A stretch of DNA of 13,121 nt, taken from JBLIOB01 sp047639575. GTDB lineage: Bacteria; Bacteroidota; Bacteroidia; Flavobacteriales_D; Parvicellaceae. Both the position numbers and the translations under genes were made by a program. The notes beneath the pieces were generated by a model. That model saw nothing but the letters and a program-made list of their open reading frames with translations. It was not told the origin of the DNA and ran no database searches. Shown here in pieces: positions 1 to 6,293 of the stretch (position 1 is its first letter; every line of letters starts with the position of its first letter). The stretch is taken from the NCBI GenBank assembly GCA_047639575.1, contig JBLIOB010000101.1, forward strand, positions 1 to 13,121, given 5' to 3'.

Positions 1-55
1 TGTCTCTAAATCAACTTTCAGTACAAAAAGAACCGTCAGTCGTATCTTGCTGACA

Positions 56-63
56 CAAATTTA
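56..63 (-). promoter_or_regulatory. Possible -7 promoter box facing left out of the window
   Basis: Read on the minus strand these bases are TAAATTTG, an exact match to the Bacteroidota -7 consensus TAnnTTTG. The nearest upstream TTTG lies 27 nt away, longer than the usual spacing of about 19-21 nt, so the -33 element is not convincing. If real, it would drive a minus-strand gene starting left of the window. The surrounding 1-123 is AT-rich, has stops in all forward frames and shows no recognisable gene. Confidence 0.25.
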
Positions 64-123
64 TGACGAATTTTTCGTATTATTATTAAACAAATGTATT
101 TTGTCCGATTTATAGGGGGTTAG

Positions 124-564
124 ACCACAAGCCCTGTTTATGCCTACAATCAGCTTGGTCAAATTGTAGCAGAAGGAAGTGAAACGTATTCCGTTAGTCA
201 AAACTACTTCGTGATAGCCCCCACAATTTCGTTCGATTATGGTGAGAGGTTTTACGCTAAAATTGGTCCGAGATTGGATGTTTTTACCGGATTTAGGTCA
301 GGAGCACAATTTAGTTCAGACAAAAGGAAAAAGGAAGATTTTGAAAAATACAACTTAGGAGCAACACTAGCTCTCGGTTATGTAGGAGGATCAAATGAAG
401 ATCACTCTCAATTTATGTTTGAGATTGTTGGTCAACCAGACTTTAGCCCATCCAGTTCCAACTTGGCAACTGGGCAATCGCTGACGAATTTTGCTTTTCT
501 ATTTAATATTGGATTTAGAGTGAACCTTGTTCCGGCCATTTCAACAGCTACTTCAAAGAATTAA
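124..564 (+). pseudogene. 5'-truncated outer-membrane beta-barrel protein remnant
   Basis: An open frame runs from just after a TAG at 121-123 to a TAA at 562-564 without any ATG near its beginning. The first usable start is a GTG at 211, but beta-strand-like sequence already precedes it (for example VYAYNQLGQIV and VSQNYFVIAPTISFDYG). The frame has alternating aromatic/aliphatic strands, charged turns (a DKRKKEDFEK loop) and a last strand FLFNIGFRVNL, as in small Bacteroidota outer-membrane beta-barrel (OmpA/PorT-like) proteins. The N-terminal part and signal peptide are missing, and in-frame stops lie at 121 and 64. I infer a decayed or rearranged gene rather than a functional 117-aa protein. 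Its 3' end overlaps the convergent TPR gene by 17 bp. A real short gene starting at GTG cannot be excluded. Confidence 0.5.
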
Positions 565-1612
565 GAGCTTCTTGAGCCATTGCAAAGGAAGGTTCCAGTT
601 TCACTGCGGTTGCGTAATCAACCTTAGCCGAATTGACATCGTCAATTAGCGAATAGCATAATCCCCTATTATAATATGCAGTTACATACAGATCATTAAT
701 CTCTATCGCACTTGAAAAATCTTCTAAAGCGAGAATGATGATGCTGTCATTGTATTCTTTTGGCGCATCATCTCTATAAGACAACAGATGTACATAGCCC
801 ATGTTGTAATATGCTACTTCGAACATAGGATCAACATTCAACACTAATTTATAGCAAGAATCTGCCATTACATAATCACCATTATCTTGAGAAGAGATTC
901 CTTTGGCTAAGAGAGCCTCAATGCTATTCGGTTTAATTTCCAATGCATTATCAAAATATTGATCAGCAAGCTTTCTATCTTCTCCACTATGCTGTGCATA
1001 GATTAACCCTAATTCGATGTAGGCTTCATAATACTCAGAATATTGTTCGGTAGCAGTTACAAAAGAAGAAACTGCTTTAGTTGTATCTCCTGCTATTGCG
1101 TACGTCATCCCCTTGTAAAAGTAGGGTTCTGCAAAGTTTTTATCCAAACGAAGAGCTGCGTTGAATTCGTCCAGCGCCATTCCGAAATTTGGGATCGCTA
1201 AATAAATTCTACCTAACAATACATGCGCGTCTTTATACGTGCTATCTAATTCCAGGGTCTTTTCTGCATGAACTTCACTATTGTCTATTTCGCCAAGGTT
1301 ATAGCATAGTTTCGCTTTTTCAAAATAATAAACCGCAGTCTCAGGACTCATATTTATACAAATATTAAGGTCTTCTCTGGCTAATTGATATTCTCCTTGC
1401 TCAATATAAAATAAATGTCTTCTGTGGTATCCATTGGGACTTTGAGCATTTTCTCTAATCACTTTATTTAAGGATTCTAGCTCTTGTGCTGGAGTTAAAT
1501 TAACCTGATCAACAATTGTAAGGACATTCTCATCGGTAACAGTTTCACTTTCTGAAGTACAAGAAGCTACAAGAGCAAGTAAGCAGGCTAGAATAAAAGA
1601 CGTTTGTTTCAT
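548..1612 (-). CDS. TPR-repeat lipoprotein
   Basis: The 354-residue product starts with a short basic, hydrophobic leader ending in the lipobox L-V-A-S-C, so Cys18 should be lipidated by the Lgt/LspA pathway and the protein anchored in the envelope. After an acidic linker (about residues 19-45) nearly the whole chain is tetratricopeptide-like helix pairs, with repeated G-Y/A-x(3)-A pattern residues (for example AEPYFYKGMTYAIAGDTTKA and TAYYNRGLCYSLIDD). I estimate six to eight repeats from about residue 60 to the C terminus. TPR folds bind peptides or partner proteins, and nothing here names the partner. The gene stands alone: a terminator separates it from recA, it has its own -7 box 18 nt upstream, and its stop codon overlaps the beta-barrel remnant on the other strand. 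The lipoprotein/TPR assignment is firm and the specific role is unknown. Confidence 0.88.
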   Translation of the reverse strand: MKQTSFILACLLALVASCTSESETVTDENVLTIVDQVNLTPAQELESLNKVIRENAQSPNGYHRRHLFYIEQGEYQLAREDLNICINMSPETAVYYFEKAKLCYNLGEIDNSEVHAEKTLELDSTYKDAHVLLGRIYLAIPNFGMALDEFNAALRLDKNFAEPYFYKGMTYAIAGDTTKAVSSFVTATEQYSEYYEAYIELGLIYAQHSGEDRKLADQYFDNALEIKPNSIEALLAKGISSQDNGDYVMADSCYKLVLNVDPMFEVAYYNMGYVHLLSYRDDAPKEYNDSIIILALEDFSSAIEINDLYVTAYYNRGLCYSLIDDVNSAKVDYATAVKLEPSFAMAQEALNSLK

Positions 1613-1629
1613 ATCAATTTGGAATCCAT

Positions 1630-1637
1630 CAAAAATA
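1630..1637 (-). promoter_or_regulatory. -7 promoter box of the TPR lipoprotein gene
   Basis: The minus strand reads TATTTTTG, an exact TAnnTTTG match, ending 18 nt before the ATG at 1612. It lies downstream of the recA terminator, where a new promoter is expected. I see no clear TTG -33 element at the usual distance. The implied leader is only about 10-15 nt long. Confidence 0.45.
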
Positions 1638-1680
1638 GGGAAAAGTAATCCATTGAGCGCACCTGATTATTTAAAGGCAT

Positions 1681-1721
1681 AAAAAAACCCTTTTATGAGC
1701 CAAAGCTTATAAAAGGGTTTT
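1681..1721 (-). terminator. Strong intrinsic terminator after recA
   Basis: A 17-bp stem (1684-1700 with 1705-1721, one G-U pair) closes a 4-nt loop at 1701-1704. On the minus strand it is followed by seven T residues (1687-1681). This is a canonical Rho-independent terminator for the bcp-recA transcript, about 150 nt past the recA stop. The opposite strand has only four T residues after the stem and no gene to terminate. Confidence 0.9.
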
Positions 1722-1739
1722 CGAAAAGTAATAAAAAGA

Positions 1740-1802
1740 CTTTGGTTGAACTTGTTGTGTTGTTGGTTCAACTAATGCTCCCGCATCAGTTGATAACCAA
1801 AG
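1740..1802 (-). ncRNA. Structured element in the recA 3' UTR with alternative hairpins
   Basis: Read on the minus strand, 1800-1763 folds into a hairpin of 16 pairs (one G-U, one 2-nt bulge at 1793-1794) capped by the GNRA-type loop GGGA at 1782-1779. A second perfect 7-bp pairing, 1772-1766 with 1751-1745, uses the same strand segment, so the two structures exclude each other. A third pairing of 8 bp, 1802-1795 with 1747-1740, closes the outside. I do not recognise a known RNA family. It may be part of a long recA 3' UTR or of a 3'-UTR-derived small RNA ending at the terminator at 1681-1721. Confidence 0.45.
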
Positions 1803-1858
1803 GCCAACTCCACCATGACCTTAACTAAAAGGCACAATAGCATTGGCAGAGCCAACCC

Positions 1859-1873
1859 GGTCAACAATAAAAC
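1859..1873 (-). repeat. Right-hand partner of the 15-bp inverted repeat flanking recA (3' UTR copy)
   Basis: The minus strand here reads GTTTTATTGTTGACC, starting at the first base after the recA TAA (1876-1874). It is the exact reverse complement of the recA leader segment at 2881-2895. The match stops on both sides, so exactly 15 bp are shared. Confidence 0.9.
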
Positions 1874-2872
1874 TTATATCTCTTTAATAGCTGCGACAAT
1901 TTTCTGTTCTAGTTCTTCAAACAATTCAGGATTATCAAGAATTAAAGTTTTAACGGCATCTCTACCTTGGCCAAGTTTAGTCTCATCGTAGCTAAACCAA
2001 GAACCACTTTTCTTAATGATATTGTGCTCAACACCTAAATCGACAATCTCTCCTACTTTAGAAATTCCTTTACCGTACATAATGTCAAACTCAGCTTTTC
2101 TAAAAGGTGGTGCGACTTTATTCTTAACCACTTTCACCCTAGTTCTATTCCCTAAAATTTGGTCACCGTCCTTAATTGCACTTGATCTACGAATGTCGAT
2201 TCTTACAGATGAATAAAATTTCAGTGCATTCCCGCCAGTAGTCGTTTCAGGGTTACCGAACATCACACCAATTTTCTCTCTTAGTTGATTAATGAAAATA
2301 CAACACGTTCCAGTTTTGTTAATTGACCCTGTCAATTTCCTCAAGGCCTTTGACATTAGTCTAGCTTGAAGCCCCATTTGAGAGTCTCCCATTTCGCCTT
2401 CAATTTCTGCCCGAGGAGTTAATGCAGCAACTGAATCAATAACAATCAAATCGATTGCTCCAGAGCGAATTAAATTATCTGCGATCTCTAATGCTTGTTC
2501 TCCATTATCTGGTTGAGAAATCAACAAATTGTCTGTATCTACACCTAATGCTTTAGCGTAAAATTGATCGAAGGCATGTTCCGCATCGATAAACGCAGCA
2601 ATTCCACCTTGTTTTTGACATTCCGCGATTGCGTGTATTGCCAATGTTGTTTTCCCTGAGGATTCGGGGCCATAAATTTCTACTACTCTTCCTTTTGGAA
2701 AACCACCAACACCCAATGCAACATCAAGTGTTAACGATCCGGTGGGAATTACTTCAATATCTTGAATTGGGCTATCTCCCAATTTCATTACTGCACCTTT
2801 TCCAAAGGTTTTATCTAGTCTGTCTAATGTCGCTTGTAGCGCTTTTAACTTTTCATCTTTTACTTCTGCCAT
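1874..2872 (-). CDS. recA: RecA recombinase
   Basis: The 332-residue protein is an ATP-dependent DNA strand-exchange enzyme for homologous recombination that also stimulates LexA self-cleavage. The N-terminal helix is followed by Walker A GPESSGKTT at residues 68-76, Walker B LIVIDSVA at about 142-149, DNA-binding loop L1 near 158-171 (EGEMGDSQMG) and loop L2 near 199-220 (GNPETTTGGNALKFY). The C-terminal domain reaches the usual end but lacks the very long acidic tail of E. coli RecA. The ATG at 2872 gives the family-typical N terminus MAEVKDEKLKALQ. The gene lies 67 nt downstream of bcp on the same strand. The leader contains a palindrome at 2914-2930 and one copy of a 15-bp repeat whose inverted copy abuts the stop codon. 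Confidence 0.98.
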   Translation of the reverse strand: MAEVKDEKLKALQATLDRLDKTFGKGAVMKLGDSPIQDIEVIPTGSLTLDVALGVGGFPKGRVVEIYGPESSGKTTLAIHAIAECQKQGGIAAFIDAEHAFDQFYAKALGVDTDNLLISQPDNGEQALEIADNLIRSGAIDLIVIDSVAALTPRAEIEGEMGDSQMGLQARLMSKALRKLTGSINKTGTCCIFINQLREKIGVMFGNPETTTGGNALKFYSSVRIDIRRSSAIKDGDQILGNRTRVKVVKNKVAPPFRKAEFDIMYGKGISKVGEIVDLGVEHNIIKKSGSWFSYDETKLGQGRDAVKTLILDNPELFEELEQKIVAAIKEI

Positions 2873-2880
2873 TGTGTTTT

Positions 2881-2895
2881 GTTTTATTGTTGACC
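2881..2895 (-). repeat. Left-hand partner of the 15-bp inverted repeat flanking recA (5' UTR copy)
   Basis: On the minus strand this is GGTCAACAATAAAAC, at -23 to -9 relative to the recA start codon, where an A-rich ribosome-docking region is expected in Bacteroidota leaders. It is exactly complementary in RNA to the 15 nt directly after the recA stop codon. Confidence 0.9.
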
Positions 2896-2913
2896 CAAAT
2901 ATCTGGAAGCAGT

Positions 2914-2930
2914 ACGTAATCTATTTACGT
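2914..2930. promoter_or_regulatory. Operator-like palindrome upstream of recA
   Basis: ACGTAA (2914-2919) and TTACGT (2925-2930) form a perfect 6-bp inverted repeat with a 5-nt spacer, centred about 50 nt before the recA ATG in the 67-nt bcp-recA gap. The position and dyad symmetry suit a repressor site, possibly SOS-type, but I know no reliable LexA consensus for this group to test it against. No exact TAnnTTTG box lies in the gap. Confidence 0.35.
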
Positions 2931-2939
2931 CCTAAATTA

Positions 2940-3392
2940 TTATTCCAAAATTTGTTGGGTATGCTCTTTTGCCTTTACTTTTTGAATGATCTTTTCAATC
3001 AATCCTTCTTCATTTATCACAAAGGTTGTTCTATGGATTCCATCGAATTCCCTTCCCATAAATTTCTTTGGTCCCCATACTCCATAGTCGTTCACAACTT
3101 TCTTGTCAACATCTGCTATTAATGGATATGGTAAACTAAACTTCTTTATAAAATTTTGATGCTTCTTTTCTGTATCAGTACTAATCCCAATTATCTTATA
3201 TCCCTTATTTGTTAATTCAGGATAGTTGTCTCTTAAATTACAAGCTTCTACCGTACAAGTTGGTGTATTATCCCTCGGGTAAAAAAATAGGACAACCTTG
3301 TTGCCTTTAAATTGATCAAGCGTGATTTTATCACCACTTTCATCCACCGCATCAATTTGCGGTGCTTTATCTCCTTCTTTTAATGTCATCAT
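2940..3392 (-). CDS. bcp: Thioredoxin-dependent peroxiredoxin, Bcp/PrxQ type
   Basis: The 150-residue cytoplasmic protein reduces hydrogen peroxide and organic hydroperoxides using thioredoxin. It has the peroxiredoxin active site P-R-D-N-T-P-T-C-T with peroxidatic Cys46, Thr43, the resolving Cys51 five residues on (the alpha2-type Bcp arrangement), and the conserved Arg121 in HRTTFVI. The length matches the family. Translation may begin at either of two adjacent ATGs (3392 or 3389). No exact promoter consensus is visible in the 210-nt region upstream, though an inverted repeat lies at 3427-3454. The gene is followed after 67 nt by recA on the same strand, suggesting joint expression of peroxide detoxification and DNA repair. 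Confidence 0.95.
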   Translation of the reverse strand: MMTLKEGDKAPQIDAVDESGDKITLDQFKGNKVVLFFYPRDNTPTCTVEACNLRDNYPELTNKGYKIIGISTDTEKKHQNFIKKFSLPYPLIADVDKKVVNDYGVWGPKKFMGREFDGIHRTTFVINEEGLIEKIIQKVKAKEHTQQILE

Positions 3393-3426
3393 CTAATATA
3401 ACATCAGAATTTACGGTTTCCCATTT

Positions 3427-3454
3427 TTTCAATTATTACTACCAGTAATTGAAA
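3427..3454. repeat. Inverted repeat in the bcp / pterin dehydratase divergent region
   Basis: TTTCAATTA (3427-3435) and TAATTGAAA (3446-3454) are 9-bp perfect inverted arms with a 10-nt spacer. An alternative inner pairing ATTACT/AGTAAT (3435-3440 with 3444-3449) also exists. No T-run follows on the plus strand, so it is not a plus-strand terminator. It lies 35-62 nt before the bcp start and could be an operator or a leader hairpin. Confidence 0.4.
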
Positions 3455-3517
3455 GCCAAGATATGTAGTTATATGATTGGTGGAGGCTAAATATTGTAGT
3501 TAATCGAAATAAGTTAT

Positions 3518-3536
3518 TAATACCTGAGCTAATACC
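3518..3536. repeat. Direct heptamer repeat TAATACC in the divergent intergenic region
   Basis: TAATACC occurs at 3518-3524 and again at 3530-3536, a 12-bp period, about 70-85 nt upstream of the pterin dehydratase gene. This could be a tandem regulator site, but two 7-mers in AT-rich DNA may be chance. No exact TAnnTTTG box is present on either strand of 3393-3602. Confidence 0.2.
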
Positions 3537-3602
3537 AACTCTTAACCAGCTGATTATAACCTATTTGAAAATATTACGTAAAGAAGGATAAGCGGGAAGA
3601 CT

Positions 3603-3842
3603 ATGAAATCAAATTGGAAAGAACTCAGTACCTCTATCGAGCGGAACTTTAGTTTTGAATCATTTCAAGACGCATTGAAATTTGTTAATAAAGTAGGACA
3701 AATAGCAGAGATTCAAAATCATCATCCAGATATATTACTACACGGATATAGAAATGTAAAGATCACCTTATGCACACATGACGAAGGATATCAAGTAACA
3801 TCAAAAGATTACAGACTTGCAGATGGGATAGACAAACTTTAG
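3603..3842 (+). CDS. Pterin-4a-carbinolamine dehydratase (4a-hydroxytetrahydrobiopterin dehydratase)
   Basis: The 79-residue protein matches the PCD/DCoH fold. It has W5, the helix FQDALKFVNKVGQIAEIQ, the catalytic/pterin-binding motif H-H-P at residues 40-42, then the strand VKITLCTHD and the closing helix YRLADGIDKL. The enzyme dehydrates 4a-hydroxytetrahydropterin so the cofactor can be recycled after aromatic amino acid hydroxylation. It is shorter than the common 95-115 aa form because the N-terminal strand region is minimal. The ATG at 3603 is the first start after an in-frame stop at 3579-3581. This is the only intact plus-strand gene in the window. It ends 2 nt from the stop codon of the convergent moxR gene, with no terminator between. 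No hydroxylase gene is nearby. Confidence 0.9.
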   Translation: MKSNWKELSTSIERNFSFESFQDALKFVNKVGQIAEIQNHHPDILLHGYRNVKITLCTHDEGYQVTSKDYRLADGIDKL

Positions 3843-3844
3843 AT

Positions 3845-4813
3845 TTAAGCGGACAATTCTTCAATAATGCGTTCAACAGAATAACCCTCTGCTTCTGCCA
3901 TATAGTTTCTAACTATTCTATGACGCAATATTGGTAACATAACCGCCTGCACATCCTCAATATCTGGAGAGTACTTTCCATTTAGTATTGCATGACATTT
4001 AGCACCAATAATTAAATATTGAGAAGCTCTTGGTCCAGCGCCCCACGAAAGGAATTTATTAGTTAATTCATGCGCAGCAGGAGTATTTGGCCTGGTTTTA
4101 CTTACTAACTGAACTGCATACTCATAAACATTATCAGGAACTGGAATTTTTCTAATTAAATTCTGAAAGAATATAATCTCTTCACCAGAAACAACTTGAT
4201 TAACAGTTACCTCTCGATCCATGGTCGTTTTCTTTACAATAGAAAGCTCTTCCTCAAAAGTTGGATAATCCACCCATACATTAAACATGAATCTATCCAA
4301 TTGTGCTTCTGGCAAAGGATAAGTTCCTTCTTGCTCAATTGGATTTTGAGTTGCCAATACGAAAAATGGCGCTTCTAATGGAAACCTTGTTCCTGCTGCT
4401 GTCACCACGCGTTCTTGCATCGCCTCTAAAAGAGCAGCTTGCGTTTTAGGAGGTGTTCGGTTAATTTCATCCGCTAATACCATATTAGCAAATAGAGGAC
4501 CTTTTACAAACTTAAAGTTTCTTTTATCATCCAGTATTTCTGAACCAATAATGTCTGAAGGCATTAAATCTGGCGTAAACTGAATCCTATTAAATGAAAG
4601 TCCTAGTGAATCAGCAATTGTATTTACTAAAAGAGTTTTAGCCAAGCCTGGCACTCCCACTAGCAAACAATGCCCACGAGAAAAAACAGAAATCATCACT
4701 TCCTTCACTACTTTCTCTTGCCCAACAATTACTTTGGCAATTTCTTTGTTTAGTTCTGCGTATTTCTCTCGGAAATAATCAACCGCCTCTACATCAGATC
4801 CAAATTCTTTCAT
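3845..4813 (-). CDS. MoxR-family AAA+ ATPase
   Basis: The 322-residue cytoplasmic ATPase has an AAA_3 core. Walker A is G-V-P-G-L-A-K-T at residues 53-60, Walker B LADEINR at 113-119, the sensor region ATQNPIEQEGTYPLPEAQLD at about 154-173, and a C-terminal lid with the RHR motif in ILRHRIVRNYM. MoxR proteins act as chaperone-like ATPases that mature or activate partner complexes, usually with VWA-domain proteins and a DUF58 protein. Here the typical partners are not next to it, because the gene is last in its strand block and faces the pterin dehydratase. It lies 94 nt downstream of surA. A purine-rich AAGAGGA directly abuts the ATG, too close to act as a normal Shine-Dalgarno site. I see no exact promoter box in the 94-nt gap. 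Confidence 0.93.
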   Translation of the reverse strand: MKEFGSDVEAVDYFREKYAELNKEIAKVIVGQEKVVKEVMISVFSRGHCLLVGVPGLAKTLLVNTIADSLGLSFNRIQFTPDLMPSDIIGSEILDDKRNFKFVKGPLFANMVLADEINRTPPKTQAALLEAMQERVVTAAGTRFPLEAPFFVLATQNPIEQEGTYPLPEAQLDRFMFNVWVDYPTFEEELSIVKKTTMDREVTVNQVVSGEEIIFFQNLIRKIPVPDNVYEYAVQLVSKTRPNTPAAHELTNKFLSWGAGPRASQYLIIGAKCHAILNGKYSPDIEDVQAVMLPILRHRIVRNYMAEAEGYSVERIIEELSA

Positions 4814-4907
4814 TCCTCTTTTTTTTGATTGCTACTAATGTAATAAAATACACCTCAACCCAATCGAAAGTTCAAGCGTCTTTGATAAACGGTAAAAACG
4901 AAGCGGA

Positions 4908-6293
4908 CTATTGCGCTTGATCTAACCAATTAAAACGGAATTCACAAGATTTATAATCCTCATCAATTCTGACAAATGATCCTTTAATTCTTCTTAAAGC
5001 CCAAGCATCTACAACTTCTTTTTCCTTTTCTCTTTTAGCCATCTTTTGAATGATCTGATAATCTTGTTTTAAATTGGCCTTGTGCGGCTCGGACCTTGAA
5101 ATCAACTGTAGCAAGCGATATGCTTGCTTCCCTGTTCTTTGCTCCTCATAAAGAGATGGCACGGATATCTCTCCAACACCAAGGTCTTCTATCCCTCCAA
5201 ATGTATACGGGTCTATATCATTGAAATTCCACTTTGTTTCACCTGATTGCGGATTGTAAACCACCCCGTAAGAATTCTTAGTGTCTTTGTCTTCTGAATA
5301 AATTAAAATTGCTTTTCTAAACGTTAAACTGTCTTCTTTGATAAGTTTAGAAATACTATCCGTTTTTCTTCGGATTTGTATCAACTCTCTAGAGGCTACT
5401 TTAAATTTTTTCAAAATATGTCTGCAATGAATTTGATCTCCTCTTCTTTCTAAAACTTCCAACATGTGCATTCCAAAAGGACTTTCAAATGGATCTGAAA
5501 TTTGTCCTACAGGTAAACTATACGCTACAGATTCGAATTCTGGAACAAATGTCCCCCTGCTAACCCAACCTAGATCCCCACCTTTTGCAGATGATCCTGG
5601 ATCTTCACTTTCAAAAAGTGCTTTAGTTGCAAAAGAAACTGTGCCAACACTAATATCATCTCGCCAGCTCATCATTCGCGATTTCATTTCAGCTTTTTGC
5701 GTTTCTGAAACAACTGCATACCTCACCAAGTGGGAAAACTCAACTTGCGCATCAATTAAAGGCAAACTGTCTTTTTCTTGCTTATTAAAGAACTCCTTAA
5801 TTTCACGTGGTGTCAACGTAACTTTGGACGTAATCTCGGATTGCATTTGTTGACTTTTTAATTGATCTTCGATTTGCTCATAGAAATCTTCCTTGATTTC
5901 CGCCAACGATTTTCCGTATTCTTCCTCTAGCTTTTTAACCTCTCCATCAAACAATCCAATAAAATAAGCCAGTCTACGATCCAATTCCTGAGTCACTTGA
6001 GACTCGCCTATTTCAATACTATCTACATCCGCCTGATGCAATAACAATGCTTGAAACATCATTTCCTCAAGAATCTGACAATCAATATCTTTTGGCAAAA
6101 CATTGGTTTCTCTTAATAGTTGGACCTTTTGCTTTTCTATATCAGAAAGCATTATGGCCTGTTCACCGATCACTGCGACTACTTTGTCTATAATCTGACC
6201 TTCAGGTTGGGCATAACTAAATTGAGTGCCAATTATCAATAAAAGGATAACAATACTAGAATGTTTTAATGCTCTGACTACGCTTTGCTTCAT
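4908..6293 (-). CDS. SurA-type periplasmic chaperone / peptidyl-prolyl isomerase
   Basis: From the ATG at 6293 the protein is 461 aa. It has a basic start, a hydrophobic stretch and a signal-peptidase I site S-Y-A before QPEGQ, so it is periplasmic. A SurA N-terminal chaperone domain follows (IIDKVVAVIGEQAIMLSDIE). A clear parvulin domain comes next (about residues 183-283 of the 461-aa form: VEFSHLV, KGGDLGWVSRGTFVPEF, SPFGMHMLEVLERR), then a second, degenerate parvulin-like domain beginning IHCRHILKKF. SurA proteins escort unfolded outer-membrane proteins. An upstream in-frame ATG at 6329 would add 12 residues before the signal peptide. I prefer 6293 because it gives a normal-length signal sequence and a 38-nt instead of 74-nt overlap with the preceding lipoprotein gene. 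Overlap implies translational coupling. Confidence 0.9.
   Translation of the reverse strand: MKQSVVRALKHSSIVILLLIIGTQFSYAQPEGQIIDKVVAVIGEQAIMLSDIEKQKVQLLRETNVLPKDIDCQILEEMMFQALLLHQADVDSIEIGESQVTQELDRRLAYFIGLFDGEVKKLEEEYGKSLAEIKEDFYEQIEDQLKSQQMQSEITSKVTLTPREIKEFFNKQEKDSLPLIDAQVEFSHLVRYAVVSETQKAEMKSRMMSWRDDISVGTVSFATKALFESEDPGSSAKGGDLGWVSRGTFVPEFESVAYSLPVGQISDPFESPFGMHMLEVLERRGDQIHCRHILKKFKVASRELIQIRRKTDSISKLIKEDSLTFRKAILIYSEDKDTKNSYGVVYNPQSGETKWNFNDIDPYTFGGIEDLGVGEISVPSLYEEQRTGKQAYRLLQLISRSEPHKANLKQDYQIIQKMAKREKEKEVVDAWALRRIKGSFVRIDEDYKSCEFRFNWLDQAQ

Noticed and set aside
211..564. Complete 117-aa gene starting at GTG 211
   Set aside because: Beta-strand-like coding sequence continues upstream of the GTG to 124 and no signal peptide is present, so a truncated remnant is more likely.
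1772..1873. In-frame 33-codon extension after the recA TAA (hydrophobic, beginning VLLLTGLALPMLLCLLVK)
   Set aside because: It would need stop-codon read-through on an efficient TAA, RecA has no known membrane tail, and the same bases are better explained by RNA pairing and hairpins.
2629..3122. Plus-strand open frames overlapping recA and bcp
   Set aside because: They lie antisense to well-identified genes, have no recognisable domains, and are hydrophobic reverse-complement shadows.
3579..3602. AAGAAGG (3581-3587) as a Shine-Dalgarno site for the pterin dehydratase
   Set aside because: It lies about 15 nt from the ATG, too far, and members of this phylum rarely rely on such sites.
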